From the NCBI RefSeq assembly GCF_902150065.1, contig NC_043981.1, positions 7,849,001 through 7,913,000 of the forward strand: a stretch of DNA of 64,000 nucleotides, read 5' to 3'. A program made the position numbers and the translations under genes. Below, piece by piece: positions 1 to 13,300 of this stretch. Source of the stretch: Myripristis murdjan. Taxonomy: Eukaryota; Chordata; Actinopteri; Holocentriformes; Holocentridae. How positions within the stretch are numbered: the first letter of the stretch is position 1; every line of letters begins with the position of its first letter. Below the pieces are notes generated by a model. It worked only from the letters and a program-made list of their open reading frames with translations. It did no database searches and was not told the origin of the DNA.

Positions 1-3000
1 AAGTGAGGTATTGACAGGAGAGGCCATAACTCATCCAATTCAACAGTCCATGACTGTCACATCCCACCTGTCAGCTCTTTGTTTGTTTTATGTCGTAAAT
101 ATGTACTCAGTCAACAGCATTGAAATATGACACGCGACAGACATGATCATTCCTAAGAAGGTATTCCAGTCAGAAGGAAATGAAACATAATCCAGATCCT
201 CCATGTGTCAGCCTGGCTGCTGCCATGATGAAGAGGAAGATAAACACACAACTGGATATTGTGACAAAACTTGACAGAATCCCAGCAGAGTTGCTAGAAA
301 TACAAAATGATTACTGCATTGTGTAATATCTAGTGTTGTGCAAGATACTGAAAATGTAGTATTTAGTTATATTCTAATTACTTCTCTCAAAAGCAGTTGA
401 ATTACTGCATATAAAAGAAATTAATTACTATGTAAAGTAACTTTTGATTTATTTTGAAATGTTTCAGCTGTCATTCTCTTATTAATGTGCACATCGGCTA
501 TTTGTCACTGGTATTTTGCCCACTGGGTGTCTCAGCTGTTGACATACGTTGCGTGTCTTCAGTAACACTTAGCATCAGTCTGTTTAGTTCCATCTGGATC
601 CCACAGATGAATTCTTGGGTTTAAAATCAAGCCTCGGGTGTTTGGATGGAGCGGCTCCTTCTTGTCAGCACTAGCACATGGGACTTTTTGGAATAGTTTT
701 GGAGAAGTGTGTTGTTTTACTCGGTACTTCAGAGGATTAGAGTTACTATTCTTTACTAATGCTATCCTTGATCTCAAGAAGGGAGAAATAATGGCCATGC
801 TTCCAGGAGAGAAGCTTACATTACCTGAGCTGGAGGGCATTGAGCACAGCTGAATGGAAGTATATCATAACATAACATAAATGGGAAGGAAGGGGAACTG
901 CCAAATATGGCTCATCGGAGGGGGACAGTTAAGTTAAGACCAAAAAACCACTTAGTTAGGTTAGGTTTAGGCATAAAAACCTGGAAACTGGACACGGTCT
1001 TGGTCATGTGCACATGTCACCTGGGTATGTTTCTGCAATAAGGCACTGAACATGAAACTAAAATCTTGATGTCACTGACTGATAACAACTGCAACTCTGT
1101 AGCTTGCTGTGGGTGAGATGTCCAACCACGGAGATCTAACGGAGTGATTCCTTTTATCATGCTTTAGCTCTTTGTCTTGTTTATCGGTTGCATCTAAATG
1201 CATTTTTCGCTCGAATTACTAGGAATGTGCACGTACCTAAAACTACCAATGGACTCAATTTACTGGCATGTCCCATATCAACAATCATATTGATAAACAA
1301 AGCTGAGTGAAAAAAATACTTCAGTTATGCAGCTTCTAACAGTATAAAAAATAAAATTGGTTCATAATTTGAATGGGAATATGTCCTATTGGACCAAAAA
1401 ATGTATATAAAAGCAATTTTTATCATTAGGGTTTATTATTCCTCATCATACTGACAACTGAGAAGCCAGATCTATAAAAGTTTCTGTGTAAACATCTGGA
1501 CTCACGAAGAAACAATGTGATTATGCAGTCTCTGTATCAGATTAGTAAAGACATGCACACACACTATTCTGTTTTATACATGTCAGAAATTGTGAAGCGT
1601 AATTACCTATAAATAGAGGCTGGCATGCGCCGAACCCACCTGCTTTGCATATAAACAGCTGTTTACTGCTCATTCATTCTTTAGAAATGACACCAAAAAG
1701 ACCAAAGGCATTCTGTCTGAAAGGGAAAACACACACCACACTCCTCAGTGAGTTCTTAATTACAAGGTTGAACCACTTAATTCTATTTAAAATAAAGTCA
1801 AACATTTTGATGATGCCTTAATCCCTCCAGTTTTTTTTTAGAAAGAGAAGTTCCAACCTCAAAATTAAAGCGTATTTTCAAAAGCAATTTGAGGCATTGA
1901 TTTTGATGATTAAATACAGTTTAGTGCCTCAGAATGATTTAATCCACACACAGAAGTCATCCTGCACACCTTTGCAGAGGCCAATTTAAATGAAAGGATC
2001 CAGCTTCCCACTGTTTCTTCAGTCTCTAGTTGAACACCTCCATTTTTTCTCTTGCCATTGTAATTTTTTTTCTTTAATGCTCAGCGCCTCTCATCAAATG
2101 AATGAGTTGAATAATGAGCTGTCACATAAATCACTCAAATTATCACTTATTCGATTGGTGTTGAAAGCTTTGACAGCCTTATTGTCTTCGTTGCCTGTAA
2201 CTCTGAGGCATATTTCTCATTTACACCACCTAACCTACCCATTATTATTTTAAAAGTGCTGAATGTAAAACTTTATGACTTCTGCTGCCGCCGGTTTGTT
2301 GTGTTTGTCACATGAGAGCTGAATAAACAACAGGAATGAAAAGTGTGAAGATGAACCAGACTCGTGTGACTCTTTGGCATGTTTTCATTCCTGTACGTCC
2401 GTGCTTTCCCCACTTGGCATGTTAATATAATCCAAATTACATCACATCATTGACAATGTACAGATTTACAAGCCTGCTCAAATGTCCGTCCTATGAAAGG
2501 TTTATGTTTTCAAGAGCTGGAAAAACTGAATGCAGTACATATGGAGTTGCATGTGAGCTGGTGACGAATATAGTCAACTGGAATAATAAATAAATAAATG
2601 TGAAGGTGAAGACTGATCATTGTGCTGCTGGGTTTGAGATTAATTAAAATGAAAAGAAAATTACAAATAATCCCCATCTGGCACCACTGATGAGTCTCAC
2701 AGGTTCTGAGGATGATTATTATTTTTTTTTTTAACACATTTGCTCAATCTTTCGCTGAGGAAAATAGCTCAGTGTGTGTTTGTCAGTGGGGATTTAAAAG
2801 CTGACTTATTAGATAATAATTCTATTCTATATTTGCAAAACACTTGTTGCAGTTCTGCAACGACTGCAATCTTATTTTATCCTGCAAGGTAAGATTTTGC
2901 TTGCATTAGAGAAGCTTGATCATATTGTATATAGCATACGCTCATTCCTCTCTGGATAATATAGAGCTATACTATGGGGTGGCCACCTGTGCTCGAATGC

Positions 3001-3470
3001 CGATTGTTATTTCTTTATATGCTGAGATTATACCACTGCTGGCCTCTATTGGTAATGATGCTGCATCCTGGACTGGACAAATCTAACTAATAGGATATTA
3101 ACTGTATTTCTACCTTATCATATAATTTGTTAAATATAAGATATTAAATAAGTACATAACCTTAAACCTGGATGGGATGATTTTGTGGCAACATGCAGCA
3201 GCTGGAGAGGCTTTTCCACTTTGGTCAGGATCAGGAAGGCTCAGACAGGGGTCATTGCTTGAACATTAAAAAACATGCCAGTGCAGATCCTCATTTTATT
3301 AAAAGAAATGAGAATGCATGGGATGTGATTCACTTGCCAGGGAGCTGCAGAATAATAACCACCAGGTGAATGACTTGTGGAGAGAGGGCAGCGATATGAA
3401 TAGCTGTAAACCTCCCTCACCACCCGGCACTGACGGGGCATGAGGCCCAGACAGCTGAGGTTTGGCATGA
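1..3470. other. non-coding, no host gene seen
   Basis: AT-rich sequence with no reading frame resembling a known protein and no convincing exon chain on either strand. Around 930-975 there is a short run built on GTTAGGTTAGG, a motif often seen in decayed fish interspersed repeats. The long open frames here are short and compositionally random. If arpc2 has distal regulatory DNA it could lie here, but nothing specific is visible. Confidence 0.6.
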
Positions 3471-3479
3471 GCATCATCA

Positions 3480-3995
3480 GAATTCACTCAACTGTGTTAA
3501 CGGGGATGTATTTGTAGTCAACACTGCTGGTCTTTCTGAAAACATGGTGGTCAGGTCAGGTGATGTTTACAATGCCATCATGGTGCGAGATGATACCAAG
3601 GCTTGTGGTGCAGATCAAATTACTGCACAACACCCAGACCCAGGTCACGCCGGGCATCGTCTTTGTCCTCTGCTCGCCATGTGTCTCACTGGTTTGTAAA
3701 CCTGTTGATGTCCTTCCACACTGTATCACCTCTGCATTGTTTGTGCCTGTTGTTAAGGACAAGGCTTGTAAATGTAATGTCATGATAGTCAACAGGAGAC
3801 AGGACAGGAAATTAGGTTTTCCTGTGTTGCCCTTGTGTGAGATTCCTTTCTGGTGTGGCAGCCTACATATTAACTGTATTTTCTTTTTTGATTGCATGAT
3901 GAATTTTTTGGATCCCTATTTTATTTTTCATATTCATATTTTATTTACTATGGACCCTCTTGTGAGCCTGAAATAAAGTTTGGATTAATTTTATT
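3480..3995 (+). mobile_element. LINE (non-LTR retrotransposon) fragment, reverse transcriptase remnant
   Basis: The forward strand encodes pieces of a LINE-type reverse transcriptase: near 3590-3620 a stretch reading TKACGADQIT, then RLCPLLAMCLTGL near 3655-3695, then LPHCITSALFVPVVKDKACK near 3710-3770. These match the start of the RT domain of fish LINEs (the KAxGxDxIT and VPVxKDK blocks). The pieces lie in different frames, so the copy is dead. The 3' part (about 3940-3990) has the 'GAGCCTGAAATAAAG' style ending typical of fish LINE tails, which suggests a large internal deletion after the RT fragment. The clade is uncertain (L2-like or another). The copy is 5' truncated and old. Confidence 0.65.
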
Positions 3996-4149
3996 GATGT
4001 TCACTGTTTTCGTGTTTGTTTGTTTTTACAAATATATTTTCAAACTTTTATCCTACTGTAAAGCACATTAAACCTTAAACCCTGCTTTTTACTGCAAAGC
4101 ACCAGCAAACGAAGACTCAGTTATTACATATTATTAGAAATTCATTCCA

Positions 4150-4330
4150 GGCAATCCGCGGCCATCCCTCCGGGGTCCTGACTGAAATACGCGGAAGCGA
4201 CAGGCGGAAGCCTCGACGGAAGCGGTCTGTCAAGGAAGAAAAAAAAAAGCTGCAGAATTTGACACAAAGAAGCTGAATCCCATAAAACAACCTCGATCAT
4301 TCCCCCTTCTCCGCACCAGCGTCCGCTGCG
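4150..4330 (+). promoter_or_regulatory. arpc2 promoter / 5' UTR, CpG-rich, triple ETS core
   Basis: GC- and CpG-rich block just upstream of the arpc2 start codon, in otherwise AT-rich DNA, with no TATA box. Three CGGAAG cores (ETS/GABP type) lie on the plus strand at 4192-4197, 4205-4210 and 4217-4222, spaced 13 and 12 bp apart. CpG richness continues into intron 1 to about 4700 and again near 5080-5180. This fits a ubiquitously active housekeeping promoter. The exact transcription start cannot be read from sequence alone. Confidence 0.6.
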
Positions 4331-7300
4331 ATGATTCTGTTAGAAATCAACAACCGGATTATAGAAGAGACGCTGACGTTGAAGTTTGACGGCGCATCAA
4401 ACGGGTGAGAAATCATTGTTCCAGGCTAGCTGGGCTAACTCCAGCTAGCTTCATCATCATCCTCTCCGAAAGAGGACGGGTGGATTAGCTAGATGGTGCA
4501 CGGGGGATTTGGGATGTGGCTGCTCAAACGCTTTGTGCAAGGGATCCATAAAGCAGCTGTGGAAAGATGAAATAATAAAATAAACACGCAGACGGCGTTA
4601 GCTTTGAGGCTAGGTCGCGGCGGCTGACTTGTCGAAAGGTGGGGTGTGTCCACGGCTCGCCTGTACGCTGCTAACGAGCTAACCAGCCTGCTGTTTTTTT
4701 TACTGTTTCAACTCAGCATTTTTTTAAAATTATTATTATGTTGAGAACATTAAAGCAACATTTTGTGTATTTAATAATTTCACCTAAAGCCTAAACTGAG
4801 CCACAAAACGAGCCGTCACTGGTAATCTTCACTGCCATGCTAGCTAACCAAGCTAACACGGCAGAAAAGACCAACTCGTGTCAAAATGTCAGTGTTGGCT
4901 CGATAATGACGGCGCACCGCTATCAAATGCGGGTAGTTGCAGTTGTTATTGACAGTTAATGGCGCATTACAGCACGTAGCGGCACCGCAGAGGCAATTAC
5001 ACAGCCGCTGCCACACTGTAGCCATCGCCCCTTTTTGGTGCTTCCGCATTCCGGGAGTCAAGCTGAGTCAAGCCGGTGCTCCGCAAGCTGCCGCCAGCCC
5101 CCGGAGGCACGGCGGGGACGCAGCCCGGACAAGTCGCTGCACCGCCCGCCTCGCTCTACCCCTCTGCCGCGGGGCTGACAGGAAAACAGCATGCGGTTCA
5201 GATTAGCTTAGATTTCTCTTACCTGAAGGGATGTTTAACCCCGTGCCATTCATTTTAGTGGCATTTTAGTGAGGGGACAATAAATCTTTAATATTCAACA
5301 TTGTGTTCTGGTTATGCACCTTCTTATATTTTTATTCAGAGTGTATAAACCGGAGAGCATTATGATAGGAGCATTTGGTAGCCATGCCCGTGCTCGAGTA
5401 TGTGTCATAAGTCGTTGCAGCAGTTTTTATCTTGATACTGTCTGTTACACAGATGAGGTGCAAAGTTTAACCAGTTTTGATCATGCAAGGTCCAAAATTC
5501 CTCCATAATACCACATTAGGACACCAAAGATGTTGAGGAACACTGTAGAAAAATTCATGATTTGACTTGCTGTCAAAAATGTTGATGCTGATTTGACACA
5601 TATTGCATATATATTATATTCTTCAATATTGCGATTACGATATTATTGTGATTTTTGTTTTTTGAGTCATCATCTTCCAGTTTGTGGTTGTAAAGTTTCA
5701 TGAGGCTCTGATTATCTTAAAGGTCACAATGGGTGATTTTTGTACAGTGACATCAATTTTCAGTAAAGGGTCTCACTACAATGAACTGGCTCCTATGGGG
5801 GCTAACATCATCACACATGAATCAAATGTGGCTCATCGAATCCACAAGAGCCTCAGCTTTCCAGTCAAACCCAACTGATGCAACTCCGAGACCACAGAAC
5901 TCATTTTCATTCACATATCTGGAGGTCAGAGGTCGAGGGACCCCTTTGAAACGGGTCATAAGGGTGGATTTATCATTGACTTTCAGATTGTGTCCGGCTT
6001 TTTTCCATGTTGTTTTCCCACATTGTTGACATTAGATTGTTTTTTGTCCTTGCAGAACCAAGCCAGAGGCAGTCGAAGTGACTTTTGCAGGTGAGGTTAC
6101 ATGAGAGCTTACATAACAGTTCATACTTTTTCATATGCTCCTGCCCCACTGGAACCACAGTGCTACATTCATTTAGTTGACAGTGTTGATTTTAGAGATG
6201 TCCAAAAGTGTGAGAATGATGTTTTCCGTGAAGAAGCCACTTGAGCACTGGACACACACCAGCACCGTTTAAATTAGGAGCTAACACTTGAGGTATTAAT
6301 GTGTTATTTGGCCTTTTTGAGCACAAAAAAAAACATCAGTTCTGGGGATTAAAAAAAATTCAAATCTTTTTTGGGAATTGTATTTAATTTCCTGATTCTT
6401 TGTATCAGTTTCCTTGAAATCGTCCTTATCACGACAAAGCAGTTTGGCTGTCACTGTTGGGGAAACTGAATCTGAGCCAGTTGGTGTCTTGTGCAAACGA
6501 CCTGTTGCACACGTTCAGCTCGTACACCAGCTTTCACTCCTCCACATGTGGAAATGATCGAATTTATTCTACATGGTTTAGATAAAACGCGCTCGTGTTT
6601 CTCCTTAATGAGCTGTAGATGTTAATGCCGTTCCTCTCTGCTGTAGATTTCGATGGCGTCTTGTACCACATCTCCAACCCCAATGGGGACAAGACCAAGG
6701 TGATGGTCAGCATCTCCCTGAAGTTCTACAAGGAGCTACAGGAGCATGGAGCTGACGAGGTGAACACACACACACACACACACACACACGAGCATGGAAT
6801 CTATGAACTGTATTTGATGTGCCCATGAGACGCATTTTCCTTTCTCGAGCGAAACAGGCAGATTTGAGTTAGGCTATTTTTACTCGAGGGGCCACCCACT
6901 TGATTGAGGTATGCGTGGTTATAAACGTCCTTTTTCACATCCTCCAGCACACGTACACTTTTAAACCTTTTTATACCGAACCATGCATTCTCACATCCGC
7001 ATATCAGCTAGATCACATCGTCTAAATATCGCAAATGTAGCTTGAATTATTATATAAGAATTATTATTTATTTATTTTTTTTTTTTTGCTGATTGACGAA
7101 GCTTGTGCCTGGAAAAACAGAAACCTTGTGTCGAAAAAGTCGACAGGAATGCACCAGGTTAGCATGCTGATACATGACTTGTGTAGAGCTGAGGTGAATC
7201 GAATTGCAAAAAATAGCTGAATAGGTCAGGGTCGCTGTCTGTACACACACGCACACGCACACACACTCACACACGCCGCAAGTGCAGCCATGTAAGGAAG

Positions 7301-10300
7301 AATGCAGCTGCTGAGGCTGCTGGCAGAAACAGGAAGTGTGCTCTGTGACTCACGCAGGGCGAGGAAGTGCTGACTGAGAGCGGCAGCCACTGTGTGAATG
7401 TCTTGGCTGCCTTCCATTGACTGCCTTCCTCGTTTCTTTTTTTTTTTTTTTTTTTTCTTTTTTGCTGCTTTGCTTTTTCGCAGATGGATAAGTGGTTGGG
7501 ATTTAACAGCATCAGTGATTCAGCCCACGAAAAGTCTATTTTGAAAGTAGCCGGCGCTCTCCCAGGAAGTGATGTAAAAGCAGAACTGAGAGCTTTACTG
7601 CTCTTGAAGGGCTTGTTTGTTTTCTGATATTACAACACAGGATCTTAAATCATTTTCCAGTTTGAGGGCATAATCAAGCACAGACCTCTTTTTGTCAAAG
7701 TCCCACTGTTAGGATTCCTAGATATTTAGTTTGAAAATGATGAAGCCTCAATGGAGTTTCACAATTAAACAACATGATCTGTTGTTCTGTTTCCCTTTCC
7801 CACAAGAGGTACATTTTTCTCCCATATTTAACTTTGATTTGCATATGTTCGCTCATTCCTGAATGACAGCTAGCTATTAGTTCTGTTCATTTTAATCCGT
7901 GAGGTTTACCTGCTGAAGATGTCTGCCTCCGCAGGATTAGCTTTTATTGTGCAGAAGGTTTGTGTCGCTGCTCTGTTTGTCGCCGCCGGTCTTTTCTCTC
8001 CTTTCACCTGCCGAGTCTCTGAGGCTCACACATGCCTCGAGCATCCCTCAACTTTTGAAGATTTAAGAAATGCAAAATGGTCTTAAATGCTTCTGGTTGT
8101 GTTTGTGGCCTTGAAAGTATCAGATGTGTTTGTTTTGTTTTGGGGCACCCAGAATTCAGCTGTCAGAGCATCAAGGCACATCGCTCTGCATCTGCAGGAA
8201 AAGCCTTTGATGGAGATTCTTGCTGATGTAGCAGTAGCAAGTTAAAATAAATAATTCATCAGGATTTCATGACGTAACACGATCACAAGTAAAAAAAAGA
8301 AATCTTTTATTCATCTTTATATAGACTCTCTCATTGAAGCGTCTGTGTTCCTTTGCTGCCTTTCATTCATAGTGGTTCTTCTGTAAACTGCATTTGGAGA
8401 AGTGCATTACAAATAAAGTCTGTTGCCATTTTTATTGTAGCTGCTGAAGAGGGTCTATGGGAATTTCCTGGTTTCACCAGAGTCTGGTAAGTTCTGCACC
8501 ACACTTGTTCCTTTATTGAAAACTGAAATAAAATGTTGTGACTGAACGTTAACAACAGCCTGCTGTCGATTTTGTACCACGACTTACTCAGCTCTCTCTT
8601 CCTCTGTCTCTCTCTGGCTCCGGCTCCTTTCTGGTTTGCTGTCCCTCAGGCTACAACGTGTCCCTTCTTTTTGACCTGGATGCAGTACCAGCCAATAAGG
8701 AGGAGGTGATCCACCAGGCGGGCATGCTAAAGAGGAACTGCTTCGCCTCTGTCTTTGAGAAATACTTCAAGTTCCAGGAAGAGGGCAAAGAGGGCGAGAA
8801 GAGGGCCGTCGTCCACTACAGAGACGACGAGTCCATGTAGGTGGCCATAACGCTGCCTGGGAAAAGCACCGCTGAGCGTTTCAGGATGCAAGGCCCCGTT
8901 CACATTTTTTAAATTCCTTCATGTGCTTGCTCTCTCCGTTGAGAGTTTGAGTATCTCATGGGAAAGGAGCGAGAAACTTGTGCACCTGCCGGAGAAGTTC
9001 AGTGATCACAGCTTTGGACAGTTACAAGACAGTTGCTGATGAATTGGTGATGTAGCTTGAAAGCAGAGCTGCTCGATTTGGGCAAAAATCATAATCACGA
9101 TTATTTGGGTCACTATTGAGATTACAGTTATTTTACATGATTAATCACTGACTTTGGACACACCATGCATTGAGTGAGTTTGCGTTTTTAGGGCTGCAAA
9201 AGAAAGCGTGCGCTGGGTTTACAACACAAGACAAAACAAGAGCATCATTGCAAAACAGCCAGCAGCTCTCCTTCTAAATCATAAAATGGTCGATAGGTGT
9301 TCTTAAAAACGAATATCCCAAGATTTTGAGTGATTGAGGGAAGTCATTCCCATTTTCGTGGAGGTCTGAAACATTTTTTTCCCCGTCTCTGTCATTTCAG
9401 GTACGTGGAGGCCAAGAAAGACAGAGTGACGGTGGTGTTCAGCACCGTGTTCAAAGACGACGACGACGTCATCATCGGCAAAGTCTTCATGCAGGTCAGT
9501 AAATAATAATGTTTGCCCAAGCTGTCGTTCCAATATTAAACTTGGATTACTGGACTACAGATATTTTTTAGATTTCTAATAAAAAGATAGAATAGAAAAA
9601 TAAGTATAATAGATAAATATAATTGTATAGATATTCTATTTATTTAACTTGCACTGTGGCCATGCCTGTCAAATATGTTTAACTGAACATGTATATTTAT
9701 TATATATATAATTATATATTTATTATATATATGTATATATATTAACAGCATGTTTAAAGAGGTAAAACCCCAAATTTATATGACTTCTTTGCTTAAAATG
9801 AACATTTAGAAAGAGATAAACCATGTTGCACAGTTCTTGCTCAGGGTCATTTGTGCACATGGAACACCTGGCATTTGTCCCCTTTTCCATTCTTGTAGGC
9901 AGCATGTCTTAATATTTATGTGACTGCACCTCCTGTGTTGTATTTTTGAAAATGAAAAAAACCCTTTCTTGCATATTGTAAATTTAGGAGTTCAAGGAGG
10001 GCCGGCGAGCGAGCCACACAGCCCCCCAGGTGCTGTTCAGCCACAGGGAGCCGCCGCTGGAGCTCAAGGACACAGACGCTGCCATCGGGGACAACATCGG
10101 ATACATCACCTTCGGTCAGTACGCACCTCGACACTGAGAGGGGAGAAACATGGCTACTTCCTTCAGTTTACGTCTGAAATAACTGTCTAATCCTCCAAAA
10201 ATGGCTTTTATCCAGACGCAAAATTGCTATTCAAAATATTGAATTGAGAAGAGGCATTTCACATAGCATTTAAATAAGATATTCAGATTTCTCTGCCAGA

Positions 10301-13300
10301 AAATGAAGTTAAATATCTTAGAAAGTCTTTTGTTTTATTTTCTCCAGAGCAGAATTTTTGTTTTGCATTTTTTTAAGCTCTAATGAAGTGATAATGGAGG
10401 GACACAGTGTGTGTTTGCGGAGTGTTTCTTGACATCAGTGTGTGTCTCCTTGCCTCGTCCAGTCCTGTTCCCTCGTCACACCAATGCCAACGCCAGAGAC
10501 AACACCATCAACCTCATCCACACCTTCAGGGACTACCTGCACTACCACATAAAGTGCTCCAAGGTCAGTTCACCCTCACCACTGCATTATACATTTCCTC
10601 CAAACATAGAGAGAAAATATTAAAGCATGAATGACTGAAATTTAAATCCACTGGTATGATCTTTAAGAAGAGAATAATGCTATAAACAGCATTGACTATG
10701 TGCACCATCCCATAACAATCAGCCTCACTCTATGAATAATAGATGAAGAACAAGTGCAAGACAATCTGTGTCCCAGCTAAAGAGATTTTCCTACCATAGG
10801 ACTTGATCACAACATGGAACAATTTGTTAGGATGGCTTTATTTTTAGTTTCTTCAGGTATGTAACTTTATATATAGGAAACAGCTCTAGGATCAGTTCTT
10901 ATCAGAGTTGCAGTTCAGGAAGGGTTACATGAGGAATTGATATTTAAGAGATAAGATAAGATATTCCTTTATTAGTCCCACGGTGGGGAAATTTCACGTA
11001 TTACAGCAGCAAAGTGGATAGCAAGATATGAAGCATAATTTACACTATAAAATTTACATTTACATTTGTCTTCAACTGCAAAGGGCGACAGCGGCTCTGA
11101 GAATAAAAACGAAACATGTCATAAACCCACATGACAGCTTGAAAGCTTTTGTATTTCATCACCAGCACAAAAGAAGCTCCTAGTTCCTCCCCTGTAATAG
11201 TAAAGTCTCCCCTCCATTTAAGTTCCTCATTAGGCCTTAGGCAGCTCCTCCGCAGCAGAGAGTCCAGACAGGTAGGAGTCCAGCCTCAGTGATCATACAG
11301 GTTTTCAGAGCAGCGCGTGGGCGTTTGGCGAACGCGTGAACAAAAAAACAGAGCCTTGTTTCTTTGGATTTTCAAAGAACCTCTCAGTTGTAACCTCCTA
11401 ATAAAAGTTGTTGTTCCACGCATGACGAGCATTGTGGAGACATGCTTGTATGAGTGTCTCGGCTGCTCAGACAGGAAGAAAGAAACTGGGTGCAAAACAG
11501 CGGGGGAGTCTGTGAATGTCAGCATCTGCAACCTGCCACGCTGATTTATTGATAGGAGTGAATGGTGATGGGGAAGTGGGACAGTCTGGCTTTGCGCTCA
11601 CTAATCACTGCTCTGTGTCTCTGTCATGAATACGCCCGCAGTACTGTGTTTTTGCCTTACATTTACCACTTCCACTGGTTCTACAGTGCACACTACTGAC
11701 ATTTTTCTCTTGTAATTGCATGTATACAGAACCTTTATGGAATACTTAATATAGATCATGTATGGATTTCATTGTGGATCGCAGTTTAAAAAAAAAAAAA
11801 AATCTGGTTTTGATGAATTTCCGTTATTGCGATGATCATGAATATCCTCACGAGTGACTTGAAAAACAACATACAATCCTGTATTGATTTACTAATTCAT
11901 ATACAGCTGTCCCTCGCTATAACGCGGTTCACCTTTCGCGGATTTTTTTTATTTTAGTGCAATTTTGCATGCTTTTTTTTTTTTTTACTTTTTTTTCTGC
12001 GAAGGTTTGAACTTTGAGAGTGTTTAAACAAGAGAGAAAAGTGAGAAAATGTTAATGCCTGTCTGAGAAAAGTGTATAAAGTGTGTAGCGAGGGGTTTTA
12101 CAGCCTTAAAACATCTAGAATAATTGTAAAAAATAAAGCTGACTACTTCACGGATTTCGCCTGTTGCGGGTTATTTTTAGAACGTAACTCCCGCGATTAA
12201 CGAGGGACCGCTGTATGCAATAAAAATATTTGTTTCTCAAAAAAATATAAGGTAAAGTGATTCCAGTGTGGTTTAGTGCCATTTTAAGTTTTTTGATGCT
12301 TATCAGAATAATATCATGAATTGCTATTTGGCCTGGATTATTGTGATAAGGAATTTTTATATTGCCCCTTGCCTAGTCATGGGTTACTGCAACTGAGGTT
12401 CAATTATTGTCTGGTTTTTACAGCAGTGTGCTGGATGTACCTTTCATTTATTTCCCTGACCTCTGTCCTAACGTACTCCGCCTGCCTCTGTCCCTTCCTC
12501 AGGCCTACATTCACACACGCATGCGGGCCAAGACGTCAGACTTCCTCAAGGTGCTGAACCGCGCCCGGCCCGACGCTGAGAAGAAGGAGATGAAGACCAT
12601 CTCGTAAGTGGCCTCCGCTCCCCTTCCTCGTGTCAGCGCTCAGCCCACGTTATCGTGTGTGCCTCCTCCCATGTAGAGTTAGTTGTGAAGTCAAAGACAG
12701 GTCAGGTGCTTGATCAAGGTTTACGATGCTGAGCCTCCAACAAAACAAAGAACTTAATTCTGCAGTCTTGCTGAATTACAAGATTTTAGCTTTTCCCTCT
12801 GCTTGCTGCACCTTTCAGATCTTGACTTATCAGCCCATGAGAGATTCTTGAGCCCTTTTTTTCTGGCCTGAAAGCAAAACTCGACTCAGTTCAGTGTTTG
12901 CACAGCCTCTCCTGTAGCGTGCAGGCATGTGATGGTTCTTTCCCGTGTGGTCAGACTTTCAGAAGCCTCTGAGGTGTTTTGCTCCTGCTGGTTTGTGATC
13001 TCAGCTGCGGCCTGCGCCACTTAATCCCCATGTGTGCTTTAGAGGTGTGTGCACGGGCGGCCGCTGCAGCGCCGACGCTTCTGCGCTGTTTGAAGGGAGT
13101 TGGGTTGGAATTTTTACAACCTGTCGCACACACAAAAACCTCGCCACAGTTACACAAATACAGCATTTTTAGCTTCATTGTTGCAAAATACCTGAATCCA
13201 GTGCTACATGAGCACAGAAATCCTTTGTTTTCTGGTTAATTTGTAACTAGAAACCAAAGGGGAACCCCACAGCTGCCATTTCTGACAGTTATGAAATAGT

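Noticed and set aside
3560-3976. 138-codon plus-strand open frame as a host gene
   Set aside because: It overlaps LINE reverse transcriptase remnants and is a dead retroelement fragment.
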